Assembly (NCBI GenBank): GCA_037127315.1
Contig: JBBBDQ010000916.1
Span: 124,001-188,000 of the forward strand
Length of the DNA: 64,000 nt
Source of the DNA: Ascarosepion bandense
Lineage: Eukaryota > Mollusca > Cephalopoda > Sepiida > Sepiidae
Reading direction: 5' to 3'
Below the pieces are notes generated by a model, which saw only the letters and a list, made by a program, of their open reading frames with translations, made no database searches and was not told where the DNA came from. The translations under genes and the position numbers were made by a program. Shown here piece after piece: positions 20,975-33,059 of this stretch (within the stretch, counting starts at the first letter, position 1; each line of letters opens with the position of its first letter).

Positions 20975-23900
20975 CTTGGCTTTTCACAATAAATATATGA
21001 AACCCAATGGCGTGAAGGGGGTTAATTCCAAAAGAATCAACTCTTCACCCGGTAAGGATTGGCGTGGGCAACAGTTGTCACCTAACCGTCATCCGGCAAC
21101 TGTTAGCACCAACGGAGTAAAGTGGATATTTTATTCCAAGATTAGTCCCTCGCCCAGGAAAGAACGACATGAGCAACAGGTGTTTCTGGGCCATTACCAT
21201 CTGAGCGCAACAAAGAAAGACTTACCTTAGGAACATGGAGTGTTAGGACACTCAACAACTGTGGACAACTAGAAAATATCAAGCAGGAGATGAACAGACT
21301 GAAGATCTATATCCTGGGCATATGCGAAACCAGATGGCCTAACAATGGAGACATCAGCAGCGACGACCATAGGATAATTTACGCAGGAGGCAAAAGCAAC
21401 GAAAAAGGAGTTGGCTTAACTTTGAACAAAGAAGTGAGAAATTGTGTTGTTGGATACTGCCAGATTTCAGAGATAATCTTCTTGGTTAAACTGAGAGGAA
21501 GCCCCTTGAACATATCTGTCATAGTAGCTTATGCACAAACAATGCAAAGCAATGAGGAAAAAATAGAGACATAATACTCCATACTGGACAATGCAAGGCT
21601 CAGTGCAAAGGCCAAGAAATCAGAATAATAAACGGTGACTTGAATGCCAAAGTAGGTAAAGAGAGGGAAGGAGGCACGACCGGAAACTTTTGGATTAGGA
21701 GTCCGTAACGAATGATGAAAAAAATGGGTCAAATAATGCAAAGCAAATGACCAGGTAAAAGCTAGCACCTGGTTTCAAGAACACCTACGACGTCTATAGA
21801 GATGTAGAAGCCCAGGAGGCGACACGAAAAACTAAGTAGACTACATAACCATAAACGGGAGATTCAGAAACGAAGTGATGCAATGTAAAACCTACCGAGG
21901 CGCCAACTGCAGGAGCGACCACGTCCCAGTTATCTGCAATCTAAGGGTAAAACTTCGTAGAATAAAGAAACCTAGCACGGCACCAAGACTGAAATACAAC
22001 ACGCTCGTGAATGACCTCAACCTGCAGTAAGAATACACTAACAGTGTGAAAAACAAATACGAAGAAAAAATTGGACAAGGACATTCAAAATGGGACTCAC
22101 TAAAGTAAGCGATGATGACATCAGCAAACAACGTTGCCCCAAAAGCAAATCATACGCAGAAGAAAAAACGAGTGGATGGCTGAAGAGATTCTTGACATGA
22201 TGCAAAGGAGACGGAAAACGATGACAAGACATGGAAGAGAATCCAGGAAATTGCAAAAGAAAATATGGAACAAATGCAGACAGGAAAAAGAGGAATGTCT
22301 CAATGACAAATGCGTGGAGGTAAAGAGACTGAGCAGAACTAATAAAGCAGACATGAATAAAGAGATAAGAGAACCTGCTCTTCAACAGGGAGTATAAAAT
22401 CCAAGGATAGAACGATAATATTGGAAAAAGAGGAAATACTCTAGCGATGGGAAGAATATATAAAAGACCTTTTCCACGACAAGTCAGAGCAACCGATAAT
22501 ACGCAACAATGAGGACGGACGGGAAATATTAAAGTCCGAGGTGAAAGCTGCAATGGCCAAACTGAATAGAAACAAAGCAGCTGTTCCAGACGGCATTGTA
22601 ATAGAGATGCTGATAGCCCTGGAAGAATTCGGCATAGAAAATTATAGAAATAATAAATAAAATTTATAATAGTGGTATAATGCCAGGCGACCTATGCAAG
22701 TCTATTTTCATAGCATTGCCTAACGAGTGCAAACGAGTGCGAACAACACCGAACTATCAGCTTAATGAGTCGTATTACAAGACTGATCGTCCAAATAACT
22801 GATGAATAGAGCAAGAAACAGAATCAGGCCAGAGAGAGGACAAGAACAGTGCGGGTTCGTCAAAGACACTAGAACAAGGAACGTCATATTTATGATTAGT
22901 ATGCTCTCTGAAAAGGTAATACAAATGAAGAAGGACTTATACTTATGCTTTATTGATTATGCGAAGGCGTTCGACAACATACACCAGAAAGAATCTATGA
23001 AGACATTAGAGTAATTAAGAATCTTTACTGGCAGCAAACTGCCTGCATATGGACAGATAACGAATTCAGCAGATACACAAAGATAAAAAGGGGCGTAAAA
23101 CAGACATGTGTATTTTCACCAAATCTATATAATTAGTAAAATGATAATATTTTGAGGACCCTAGATGTTATACCAGGATTTGTCATCGGTGGCCACAATC
23201 TGAACAACATAAGATACGCATACGATGCTGTGCTGATTGCAGACACGGAAAAGAAAACTACAGGACCTCCTATAGAAGATAGCTGAAGAGAAAAGAAGGG
23301 ACTACAAATAAAGTACAAGAAAACCGAATGCATAGTCATCAGTAAAAAGAGCAGCCCAAAATCCCAAATATAAGTAGCGGATGTTAAAATCAAGCAGGTA
23401 CTAAAATTTAAATATCTAGAAAATGTTCTAACCGAAGACGAAAGTGCGATACAGAGATCCAAAGGCGAAGTGGCATGGCGAAAAACGAGTTCCAGGAGCT
23501 GAGTAAAGTATTATGACACAGTAAGACTAAAAACAAAGAAGAGAGTACTGGATTGCTATGTGATGTCAGTTCTTCAATATGGCAGTGAATGTTGGACAAT
23601 ATCAACAAAGATGACGGGAAAACTTGATGCAGTTGAAATGTGGTTCTACATAAGGATGCTGCGGATATTGTTGACCGAGCATATGAGCAATGACAAGGTG
23701 TTGGAAAGAATGGAAACGATAAAGAAAGTAATATTGAACACCAGAAAGAATAAACTGAGGTCCCTGTGACAAGCAATGAGGTAGAAGAGCTTGGAGAACC
23801 TGATACTAACAGATCAGATAGAGGGAAAAAGAGAAAGAGGAAATCAGCGGATAACATATTTGAAGGACCTGAGCAAGTGGACGACAGAACGGAGGCTGCG

Positions 23901-24010
23901 AGATGTTACAGGATAAAGCGTGCTAAGAGCCACCAGGGATAGGGAGACGACAAAGACCATGATCGCCAACCTCCTGAAAGGGCAAGGCACATAGAAGAAG
24001 AAGAAAAAGA
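20975..24010 (+). mobile_element. RTE-type LINE, nearly full length, broken
   Basis: AP-type endonuclease from about 21225: GTWSVRTLNN, QEMNRLKIYILGICETRW and GGKSNEKGVGL. A basic linker follows (EEILDMMQRRRK, KIWNKCRQEKEECLN; 22180-22320), then the RT: NRNKAAVPDGIVIEML (22570), GQEQCGFVKDTRTRN (22840), LYLCFIDYAKAFDNIH (motif A, 22940), NNIRYAYDAVLIAD (motif C, 23205) and the C-terminal LDCYVMSVLQYGSECWTIS (23550). The element ends in a GAA/AAG-rich tail near 24010. RTE elements encode these two domains in one ORF of about 1,000 codons. Here many stops and shifts interrupt it, and motif C reads YAYD where YADD is expected. Confidence 0.93.
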
Positions 24011-24172
24011 AGAAAAAAGTTTTATCAGGTTTATTTATATCCTTTACTTTTCTATTTCTATTATTCTGATCATGTAAGAATTGTGATTTACCTCTGTTTT
24101 AAATTGATTTACTTACTTTAGTCTGTTATCTCTCCATTTTGCAGTGTTATTGATACCTTTTGCATGACGCAA

Positions 24173-24251
24173 CTTGTATATGCCAACTAGTAACCGAAAC
24201 TTATTTATGCCAACTAGTAACCGAAACTTGTATATGCCAACTAGTAACCGT
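24173..24251. repeat. 27-bp minisatellite, three units
   Basis: TGCCAACTAGTAACCG starts at 24181, 24208 and 24235 with linking CTTGTATA or CTTATTTA; period 27. Confidence 0.93.
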
Positions 24252-24369
24252 GCAAGGGGTCAAGTTTCCCCAAAGATTTTTCAGTTCCAATGTGCATCAC
24301 AGGAGAGAAAAAGATAACCTTCTGACACTTATTCATTGAAGGGGATTAAACAATAAATCTTTCTTTATT

Positions 24370-25100
24370 AATAGTAGTAATTTACAGAGAGAAATATTAA
24401 TTATACTCAAAATCATAATATCAAAAACTACGCTCTAAGACTCATGCATAAATCAAGAACTGATCATATTATTCTTGAAATGAGGAAAATGAAAGATAAT
24501 AAAACATATATGAATGTATTCTTGAAAAGAATAGCATCAGAAATTTTAAAGTTCTAAATGACCAATCATATTGTTAAGAATAACATTCATATTTTTCTTC
24601 TTACAAAATACAGTAGTATTAATAAAGATAAATACTCGGAGAGTTGAAAAATAGTAGTAGTATTGTGAGAAATGCATCAATATCTTATACTTTTAAATGA
24701 CGAGTAGCATTGGTACGAACACAATCAAATTATTTACAATGTTTTCAAATGTTATATGAAATGTATGATTTCAAATGAGCAGTTGTATGGATAGAAAACG
24801 CATCAGTATTCTGACATTCCTAAAATATCAGAAGCATCAATGGGAAAGCCATCACTGTTTCGATGCTTCTAAAAATTACTAGTTTTTATGAGAATAATAT
24901 CAGTATTTTAATGTTCACAAAACAGTATTTATCGAATTACTATCTGTATTATTTTTCCAAATAACAAAACATTTGATAAGAATACCCTTATTGTCTTCCC
25001 ACTTCTATAACACAATAGTATTGTTATATCATCAATATTTTCATGCTTTTAAAAGACAATTGGTATTGATTCGGATTTTCATCTTCTAGAAACCCGTAAA
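24370..25100. repeat. possible degenerate tandem repeat
   Basis: GCATCAGTATT/GCATCAATATC-like strings followed by short AT stretches and 'tgcttctaaaa' or 'tacttttaaat' recur at irregular intervals of roughly 55-65 bases. Low identity; may be a worn satellite. Confidence 0.3.
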
Positions 25101-26924
25101 GCTTCCTGATTACTACAATCTTACTTTGTTCAAGTTAAATGTTATCTTTCCCACATATCTGCATAAACTGTGCATCTTAATCTGTAACTCTGTACCTCGA
25201 GTCGTTTCCGGAATTTGTACAGCGTGAACACTACTATAAAAATATCCTGGGATCTATTTGTCCTTCAAAGGTAGAAAAGTTATTCTTAAGAGTTATGTCT
25301 CCTTTCAGTTGGTGCCAAATTATAAAGAAAAGACTTATGTTTTTGTAATACAAATTTGGAGATGATTTAAATCACACCTTGATAATTAGTTGCAGTTGTT
25401 CAAAAGTATCTTACATTTGAATATTCATATCTGTTTCAATTGAAAATAGAGCCGCCACTTCGGAATGGATATTTTTTATATTAACAAAATGCAACATGTT
25501 TGTCGGAAGTCATAATTCGAAATTCGTAGTTGGTTCTATTTTTTAATCATTCATCATTTCAGCTGCTTGATAATCTCAAGATGGAATCATATACATAGTG
25601 TCGTAAGTTATATAAAATCGAATGGAAAATAAGAAGCGTTTTTTTAGTTTTGCCTTATAATCTGCCCACAATAGGGATGCTTACCAATGAACTGGCTATT
25701 ATAAAATTTAAATCGTTTTCTAAGAATGTATCGGTTAAGATTTAATAAATAATGTAGTCGGCGTTATCTCTTGAGACTGGGTGCAGAATAGGCTCTGAAT
25801 TTTGTTATTAGGCATCTATTTGGCGGTTCAATTTCAAATTTCAATTTTTATATCCTACGAACCACATCAGTCTTTCGAATAGTGTTATATTGAATCTATT
25901 TTGACTAGAGTGCTTATAAAAGTGTTTTCTATGTCAGTCGCTATCTTATCAAGAAATCTTCGTCATAACAGCAAACAAACTATTTAGTATTGATTTCTGC
26001 TGACCAAGTACCTCCCACCCAACATTTCCAATTACAGGAGATCAGAGAAGAGAAGGGGGCTAGCAATTTTGCTAATTGATCATTTCGTCTACTTGAGGTC
26101 CTCTAAGTATAATCGATTAATCAATAGACTTCGGCAAATAATTTGATGAATTCCATTATTTTGTCTCGATTCAAAGTTGAAACAATTCATGGCGATCCTT
26201 CGTAATGTAATTTAGAGTTGAGCCGATTTTTGCGGTGTTTTTCTTTGTTTTTCATTTTTGGCTTTTTCTTTTCTTTTTTTCTTTTTCTTTTTGTAATATT
26301 AGATACATAATTTCAGAGAATCATTGTTCTTTCAAGCATTTCAGAAAAAAGAGTGAAAAACAACTGCTCAAGCCCGAACGATTAGCGACGCATCAAAGGA
26401 GCCTCAATAATAATTAAGGTTTATCGAATTAATCTACTGGGTATCCAATAAAAAAGCAATTATTTCAGATAGAAGTGAGACTACCGTTGAAAACTGGTGA
26501 TGACTGATGTGACTAAAAAATTCAAAATGAATTTCTGCACATTTCGTCAATCCTCACGTCGGATGTTCTTCATTGAAAAGTACAATATGACGTTCAAAAT
26601 CAGTAAGTTGTTTAGTCATACAAGAAGGCCAAAATAAAGGCCGAAAGTTGTCTGCAAATAACTTTTAAATGACGAGTCACAAGATGGAGCAGCGATTAAT
26701 TAACCATAGAAAAACAGAGTTAAGTATTTACGCAAGAGTAGAATGATTATTCAAGCTCATAAATATTGAAGAAATTTATTCAAGGTCACTTATTACTAAA
26801 GGATAAACCATTGATAATAAAGGATCACTTTCTTATTGGTACTCTGTAGTTGAAAATTGCTGTTAGATCTCATAGGGACACGGAGCCAACATAGAGTCCC
26901 TCGGTTTAATCTCTGTGTGATTTG
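25101..26924. other. gene-free AT-rich stretch
   Basis: I recognise no gene or family. Confidence 0.5.
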
Positions 26925-27055
26925 CCACATCTAAGCTACTTTTAGTAAATTGACGGCCATTTCGACATGTTGTAATGATTAATAAACTTGTCTTTTTAGA
27001 TCTATTACGAGTACTGTTCGATACTCACTGGCCCGTGCCAAATGTCTGAACATAT
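26925..27055 (+). mobile_element. tRNA-like dispersed repeat (single unit)
   Basis: TGCCACATCTAAGCTACTTT, AATGATTAATAAACTTGTCT and GTTCGATACTCACTGGC give the same order as one unit of the 19325-20135 array read on its minus strand. It extends from the array's linker to its acceptor-like end. Confidence 0.65.
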
Positions 27056-27288
27056 AGTAAAATCGCTTGGGTATTTCAGCAATTGAATTTCAATGATCAG
27101 TACTATCGAGTAGTGAGTTCAATCATTACTGAATGCTTATTGTTGTTTCCTTGTAACAAAATCTTAGTTAAGCCAATTCAATGAAAACATATCAATAAAT
27201 AAGTCAAACACTACTTTGCTCGTAAATCGATCCCTGGTTGTTGTTTTTTTTTTCGTTGACTAAAATATATTATTGATTATATTCCGAG

Positions 27289-27398
27289 GCTTACAGACAC
27301 ATCAAGTTGAAACACCGGTTCCTGTACGATCACTAAAGTTAAGCAACGTCGAGCATGGCCAGTATCTTGACCGCTTAAGCATAAGAGGTACTGTAATC
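27289..27398 (+). pseudogene. 5S rRNA pseudogene
   Basis: CATCAAGTTGAAACACCGG, CTGTACGATCACTAAAGTTA and AGCAACGTCGAGCATGGCCA are near-canonical 5S rRNA. It then has a deletion of about 7 bases before GACCGCTTAAGC, and an end AGAGGTACTGTAATC. Better preserved than the copy at 18573, but the deletion in the 3' half and changed ends argue against function. No SINE body follows; instead GGTACTGTAAT is repeated at 27410-27420. Confidence 0.9.
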
Positions 27399-27489
27399 AT
27401 TGTTGTACCGGTACTGTAATGAATAATGGCTCAGATTACTTAATCGGTTTACACTCAGAAAAAAACCAAGTTACAGAGTATATCAAGGA

Positions 27490-27865
27490 AGAATAAGAGA
27501 TGAATGGGAGTCAATTAGATATAAAATGGTAATTGAGGTTACATCTAAACTTTTGGTGATTGTAGTTATCAGGGAAGCAAGCAAAAGGATTAGAGTTCCA
27601 GGAGCGGAAAGTACGAGAAAAGATACTGTTAGAGAAGACGAGATGGTTAAATTTAACTATTTTGACGGTAATAGGGTGGGATCTTGATAATAATCTAGTA
27701 GCACGAGTAAATACCTGTGGTTGGCAAAGCAGGTAAAAAAAAGCTCGTCAGAGCAGTTGTCTTGAAAACACTTGAATAAAAGAAAGAAGGAGACCACATC
27801 ACATCGGCGAGAAAGTTAGCGAAAGCGGGCATCCGAGTCAGGATATATTATATTGCAGGTCCCCC
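27490..27865 (-). mobile_element. jockey/CR1-like LINE, C-terminal remnant
   Basis: TTTTGGTGATTGTAGTTATC, AGGGAAGCAAGCAAAAGGAT and GAGACCACATCACATCGGCG match, in order, the antisense of the coding 3' end of the LINE at 28931-29467 and the copies at 3705 and 44640. Degraded, with no open frame. Confidence 0.8.
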
Positions 27866-28640
27866 TTTGGATTTCTTTCTTCTTTTTGTTATAAGTGTTT
27901 TTTCCTCTTCGGGGAAACTTTTTTTATATCGAACTTCCTTTACAACGTTTTCTGTTTATTCATCTTTTACATTTTCTAATGACCTCTAAAAATTTTATTT
28001 TTGAATTTGTTTATTTTCAACTTTGTATTCCTTTTAACTTCCTAAATCGTGTTCTTTTTTATTTACTTGTAATTCCGCTCCACTTGGTTTTTACTTTTTT
28101 ATTTTTCTATTTTTTTATGCTGAACTTTTTTTCTCTTCGTATAATACGCATTCTTGTTTGACGGTCACACGTATCTTTACCCGTATTATATGTTTGATTT
28201 GTGTATCATTTTGTTGTTTGTTTGAGTTAATGTTTATTTTGTTTAATTAATTGTTTTCCAAGAAACTTATTAAATTGTCTTTATTTCATTACTTACAGTT
28301 TTGGGCTGAATTTTGATTTTTTAAATAAAAGATAAAATTATTTTCGTACTTGGTTGGTAAAAAACGCTTTAGAAATTTTTGACCATAGCAAACACTTTTT
28401 TTATTTTTGTTTGTTGTTTGATTAAAATTTAAATTATTTTTTGTTTAGCATAACCAAAATTTGATTGTTTTTTAATTGTTTTAAGTTTTACTTTTAAATA
28501 GTTTGTTTTTATTCCGTGAACTTAGGTCCTGCTGTCTGGTGCTTCACTCTGGCCCTGCCAGCGACTAGCAATCCCCCATCAGGAATAACACGAACATCCC
28601 CACTCTATCTATATGTTTTAATGGCGACGTCCCAGACGCA
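27866..28640. other. T-rich gene-free stretch
   Basis: Strongly T-rich on the plus strand. The 88-codon frame at 27895-28161 is only Phe/Leu-rich composition. Confidence 0.5.
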
Positions 28641-28921
28641 ATGCCATTGCAGAAACTTCAAAAAGGGTATGAGCCGTCTTTAAAAAAAAAGAAACACTTA
28701 ACTAAGAGCGAAAATAAATCTTTGCCGCTCGGTGTAAAAGGCCCCCTCATCCTCTGCTCTGTCTTCTTTAACATCCAAGAAAAGTTTTGCTCTTCGAAAT
28801 CCAACCAAATCAGTGACACACACCTACAAAAACAACTTGACAAGACATTTCGTTGCCGCTACAATCACTATTTTAAAACACGCTCCCAAATCAACGCCCT
28901 CCCGCTCTTTCTCAATCACCA
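28641..28921 (+). other. unrecognised frame upstream of the LINE
   Basis: An open frame of about 100 codons begins at 28641 and runs into the LINE at 28922. Lys-rich at first (SLKKKKHLTKSENKS), then QLDKTFRCRYNHYFKTR. I do not recognise it. It is more GC-rich than the flanks, so it may be a remnant of another element; the overlap with the LINE start is a junction, not a designed fusion. Confidence 0.15.
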
Positions 28922-29665
28922 GAAGGCTATATGGAATCCATTGCTAAATCCGCTGCTATGAAAGTCGGTTCTCTGTGTAGGGACCGGAAGTTTTTTCCGT
29001 GTGAATCTATCCTGCACACTTATAAATCTACCATCCGCCCGTGCATTGAATACTGCTGCCATATCTGGTCGGGTGCCCCTGCTGTTCTCCTCGGGCTTCT
29101 CGATAAGGTTCAGAGGAGGGTCTGTAATGTGATAGATACCTACTTGGCAGACCGCCTGCAGTCTCTCTCCCACCGGCGCGACGTGGCTTCCCTGTGTCTC
29201 TTCTATAAATACTTTCACGGCTTCTGCTCCGATGAACTTAGATCACTAGTGCCCCCTAAATACGTATTTGAACGAGATACTAGATTAGCAACTAGATCCC
29301 ACCCTTTTACAGTGAAACCGATAAAATGCAGCCGTAACTTCTACTCCAACAGTTTCTTTCCTCGCACTTCCCGACTGTGGAATTCTCTTCCAAACGATTG
29401 CTTCCTCGACGGCTACAATCTCCAGAAGTTTAAATATAAGGTCAATAGACACCTCCTAACACACTAACCTGCTCCCATTCTATCAAACACTCTTCCCATC
29501 TGCCCAACCCTCATCCTCGCTATTCTTACTCATCTGTCACCTTCCTCCTGACATTCCCTATGTCTAACCACTCCTTCTCTTTACCTTCCCCTATGTAGCC
29601 CCATGCGCAATAGTGGTAGTGGAATGCCTTGCTTGGGGTGAGATGATTAAAAAAAAACAAAAAAA
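28922..29665 (+). mobile_element. jockey/CR1-like LINE, 3' end, youngest copy
   Basis: A 178-codon frame (28931-29467) is unbroken and encodes the C-terminus after the RT core: MESIAKSAAMKVGSLC, YKSTIRPCIEYCCHIWSG, LLDKVQRRVCNVID, SLSHRRDVASLCLFYKYF, a tryptophan motif SRLWNSLPNDCF and YNLQKFKYKVNRHLL. This C-terminal block is typical of jockey/CR1-like LINEs. A 3' UTR with CCCCATGCGCAATAGTGG and CTTGCTTGGGGTGAGATGAT follows, then A-rich runs to about 29700. It is 5'-truncated, lacking EN and RT. The open frame and A tail make this the least decayed copy of the family here. It is not a functional gene. Confidence 0.93.
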
Positions 29666-29924
29666 AAACCCAGAAAAATTGAAGCCGTAAAAAAAAAAAA
29701 AGAAACAGAATTACCAAAGCGCATACTTTATCGGATAAGAGAAAGAAAGTAAAACCGCAATATTTCCCAGAGAAGACGTTTGGCTAGTATCAACAAGCAG
29801 AAAGAGTTTCTTTAAAGGCCGAAATCTCAAAGATTTGAAATGTTTGTTTGCCTGCTTATAAAAGGAACTATATAGACATTTCTGAGAATTTTCAGAAGAC
29901 TAAGAGATTGCTGATAGTGATGCA

Positions 29925-30473
29925 ATGGGAGTCGTGTATGCGGTAGATGTGGAGAATGATAGAAGAGACGAACACTTCTCTTATAATACTGCACTCAGTA
30001 GCATATATGTAGGGCGACCGAATGACAAAAGTGAAGCAATTTTGTTCAGGGAGGCTCCTTATTTTTGTTCACCCATCCCTATATACGGCTTTAAGTCTAA
30101 CGTTTTTTGTGGGCATTTGTGGGTTGTATCAAGATGGCACCATCAAGAGAGAGAGATGGACACATCTTCAATGAGACAAGTCGATGGACAAGTTGAATGC
30201 AGGAGATCAACTCTAATCGGACTGATAATGGCACTCTGGTTGGCTAGTATAAATGTCCCATGCCTGAATTTAGAGCCTCGCAGCATGAAGTTAGTTCGTG
30301 ATCTTCAGTATCTCATAATAGATGTATGTTATCTACAAGAGACTAAGTATTTAGTTCCTATAGTTCCTAAAGTTTTTATGTTATTTCCCCCTACACACAG
30401 TTCAACCATCAACATTTCCCCCTTCATATGTATGAGAGAAAAACAGTTAAAACACACTGAGACTATTCAGTAA
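29925..30473 (+). mobile_element. 182-codon frame, possible LINE endonuclease N-terminus
   Basis: The frame is open but mostly unrecognisable. Near residues 120-140 it reads RSMKLVRDLQYLIIDVCYLQETK, which resembles the start of AP-type endonucleases of RTE-like LINEs, where 'IDVCCLQETK' carries the metal-binding Glu. (The same region at 21290 reads ILGICETRW.) The first 100 residues have no match I know. Either a LINE 5' fragment or a chance frame with a LINE end. Confidence 0.35.
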
Positions 30474-30599
30474 TTTATTTTTCAAATATACAAGTACACT
30501 GATATACTTATAATTACAGATTAAAGTGGATAGAGAGCAGTTACTAACAACTAAGCATAGCCATAGAGAGCGGTTAGTAACAGATAAAAAGACTTTTGT

Positions 30600-30905
30600 T
30601 ATCTCTTCTACTTCAGAATTAAATTAGTGAAAAGAGTGATGCTGCTTTTTGAGCACAAGTTTATCTATCAATATCAGGATTAGTTTTGGCAAGCGTGCAA
30701 TGTATGTCATATTCCACCTCCAGTCGAATTCGTGCTTTAGGCTTCATTGTGAGTAAAGTAGAAAATCCTGACTCACAAAGGTAGGTTGTAGAAAACAAAA
30801 TGAGGATTTTCAATTATTTCCCCATTAGTAGCTTCAATTTTCCCTCCAGAATGAAATTTCCCCCAGTTTGAGATACGCTGATCTAAGATGTCTGTCCTCT
30901 ATTCA
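30600..30905 (-). mobile_element. hAT-type transposase C-terminal remnant
   Basis: On the minus strand, TTYLCESGFSTLLTMKPKAR, then RLEVEYDIHCTLAKTNPDID and a short tail. This is the signature of the C-terminal dimerisation domain of hAT-derived proteins of the ZBED5/FAM200 type. Only about 100 codons are visible, with stops on both sides (for example after PDID). It abuts the left LTR of the gypsy element. Confidence 0.85.
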
Positions 30906-31049
30906 GCAGACACTGATGGGTTCTAAGAGTTATTTTTTGGCTAGTCAGCAAGTCTTTAAATACAATGTGTGTTTTTACAGATCTAGCTGACAAGCTTTAC
31001 TTGCTGGATGTTACCATAAAAGATACGTTTCTTTGCCTCTGTAAAGTGC

Positions 31050-31165
31050 AGAAAACTTCCACGCTCCTAGAAAATACTGAATAAACAAATGGTCGCCTAC
31101 TTCTCACTTGCATTTATACCCTTCAAGAGCAGATAACTCCACTGACCTCTATGCATGTCCCCTCT
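31050..31165 (-). repeat. LTR-like repeat, 3' side of the gypsy element
   Basis: AAAGTGCAGAAAACTTCC, GAAAATACTGAATAAACAAA and TTCAAGAGCAGATAACTCCA match 34565-34685 with scattered changes. Confidence 0.75.
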
Positions 31166-31399
31166 GTGGTAACGGGATAAATTAACGTGATAATCTTTGG
31201 ATGCGTCTGAGAATCCGTTCGATTTTCCCCTTATTCGTGGGGACAGACTCCTTGGCGCTTGTTTTCAGCGATATTAGGGTTGTCTTAACGGTGGGATACC
31301 GACTGACTATATATACCCTCCTGTGTTGTTTTCCGCTACACCTGTGGTATCGTCCGATTCGATTTTGTCAGGTTGGCTTGGTGTCATTACAATGATATC

Positions 31400-32150
31400 C
31401 CGTTCAATATCCATTGGCTCCTCTGGAAGTTGTTCTTGTGGCGGCTCTGGACTTGTAGACGGATCTGAGGTGACCTGTGTGGTGTGAGGCGAGCCATCTA
31501 CGGGTATATTATGTGGAGAAATCTACGGTTGCATCCACTCGCACCTGGTACTGTAGGTTACCATGTGTCTCTACCACCCTCCCCGTCTTTGTCTATCGAT
31601 GGGGGTATTTACCATCCTGGTTCAGGATCTGGACCGAGTCTCCGACTAAGTTTTCGAAGTTAGCGGCAATGCTGGTTGTAGAACTGTTCATTTCGTATGT
31701 GCCTCTTAGCCATTGCCAACTCTCTTAGTTCGCCTATTTCCTTCCACTGTTTCCCTTAGGACTGGAATATGGTCTATAATGATTCGGGCGTATGGCATTA
31801 CGGCCGGGGACATGTCAAGGTACTGGACAGGAATGTTGCCCGAGCAGCATGATCATGGCATTGGCGTCCGCAGTTGTCCGTATTGTTGACAAGTATTCAA
31901 TATTGCTGTTTTAACGGCTAATTCTGCGCGCCAATTGCTTTGAGAGTAATAGGGTCCTCCGTCCGAAGATTTTTCTTCAGGTTCTCCATATGTGCAGAAC
32001 CAGGTTCGCAAAGTGTCACACACGCTTTTGTCCTTCCCTGATGACATTAAGACCACTTCCGACATTCCTGTTTATCATGTAACTTTTGCCACGATGTCCA
32101 CTACAACTTGTTAAAACGGAAATTCCTGATCTGCTGGTGACATCAAGGGT
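31400..32150 (-). pseudogene. gypsy integrase region, broken
   Basis: Minus-strand pieces: VDIVAKVT, then SGKDKSVCDTLRTWFCTYG, PEEKSSDGGPYY with the second catalytic Asp of a D,D(35)E integrase, WRAELAVKTAILNT, and IPVQYLDMSPAVM in the region that in the family reads 'RNTPV..SPA..L.GR'. Part of the core between SDGGP and the SNxRAE segment is deleted. Normally this enzyme inserts the cDNA into the genome. Confidence 0.85.
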
Positions 32151-32539
32151 TCCCTCAGCTGAGACGGCGCGATTATATTGCAAGTGCGGCACAGGGATCT
32201 GGTTTGCCTGATGTTGGCATCCAATCCTAGTCAGAACAATCGTTGTATTAGGTTTGCCAACATACCGTTTACGCTTTGATGCGCAGAATAGAGTGATTCC
32301 AGTACCTCTGCTCGATGTTTTCCGGGTATCAGAATTTTATTGGTTTTTACTGTTACTTCTTTCAAACAGCATAATTCCTCGCGCAGAATTATAGGCGGGA
32401 GGCCATCCGTGATCTGGGGAAGCCGTTTGGGATTACGTGAGCTATAGCCGGGAATTGTTCATCAGTGGCCGTCGCAGCGACAATCCTTTCCCATGTAATA
32501 GCCTTCAGCTTGGGGTCACTTTAGTGCAAGCGACTTTGA

Positions 32540-33050
32540 CTGCAGTGTCGATAATTTGTGCAGGGCTTTCTCGTGGTGTCCCTGCCGGATATAGAGAGGC
32601 ACAGCCGGGTGCCATATTGAGTTTTTATCTGGAATCTGTATATCATCGTCCTCTCTTTGAAGTTGAAAGGCGGGGGTTTTAAATATTTTCTAGAGCCTGG
32701 TTCGAAAATATTTTTACCAGTGGTAAATAATCTACTGTCATTAGCAAATCCGGGCACCCATGTATAAACATTTGTCATGATTCTAGCCTGTAGACAAGGG
32801 CTAAGATTCCTCTTTCCACTGGTGCGTACCTTGATTCAGAATCATTGGTTAAACAGGAACCGGTCAGAATAATCTTCCAGTGACCATCCACGCAACATGT
32901 GTTCAAGTTCCTGAAGTATCTACAATGTTTCTGAAATAAGAAATAAGAGATCCCTCTTTTATTGTAGTCAGTTACTAATCCCGCCGTTCTGTTCCTTTCG
33001 AACGTCCGAACACACTTTTCAATTTTCTCCACTATCACTCACTTCCACTC
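32540..33050 (-). pseudogene. gypsy RNase H region, broken
   Basis: TDYNKRGISYFLFQKHC, then LTGSCLTNDSESRYAPVERG, ILALVYRLES, and after a stop MFIHGCPDLLMTVDYLPLVK and IFSNQALENI. This is the RNase H layout of Ty3/gypsy polyproteins (catalytic D in TD, E in the APVE segment, D in TVD). Two stops interrupt it. Confidence 0.88.
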
Positions 33051-33059
33051 TTGGAATAG

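Noticed and set aside
22038..22553. 171-codon minus-strand frame rich in Leu, Phe and Ser
   Set aside because: Antisense shadow of the RTE LINE linker and RT; the plus strand gives the known protein order.
27289..27398. functional 5S rRNA gene
   Set aside because: Internal deletion and altered ends.
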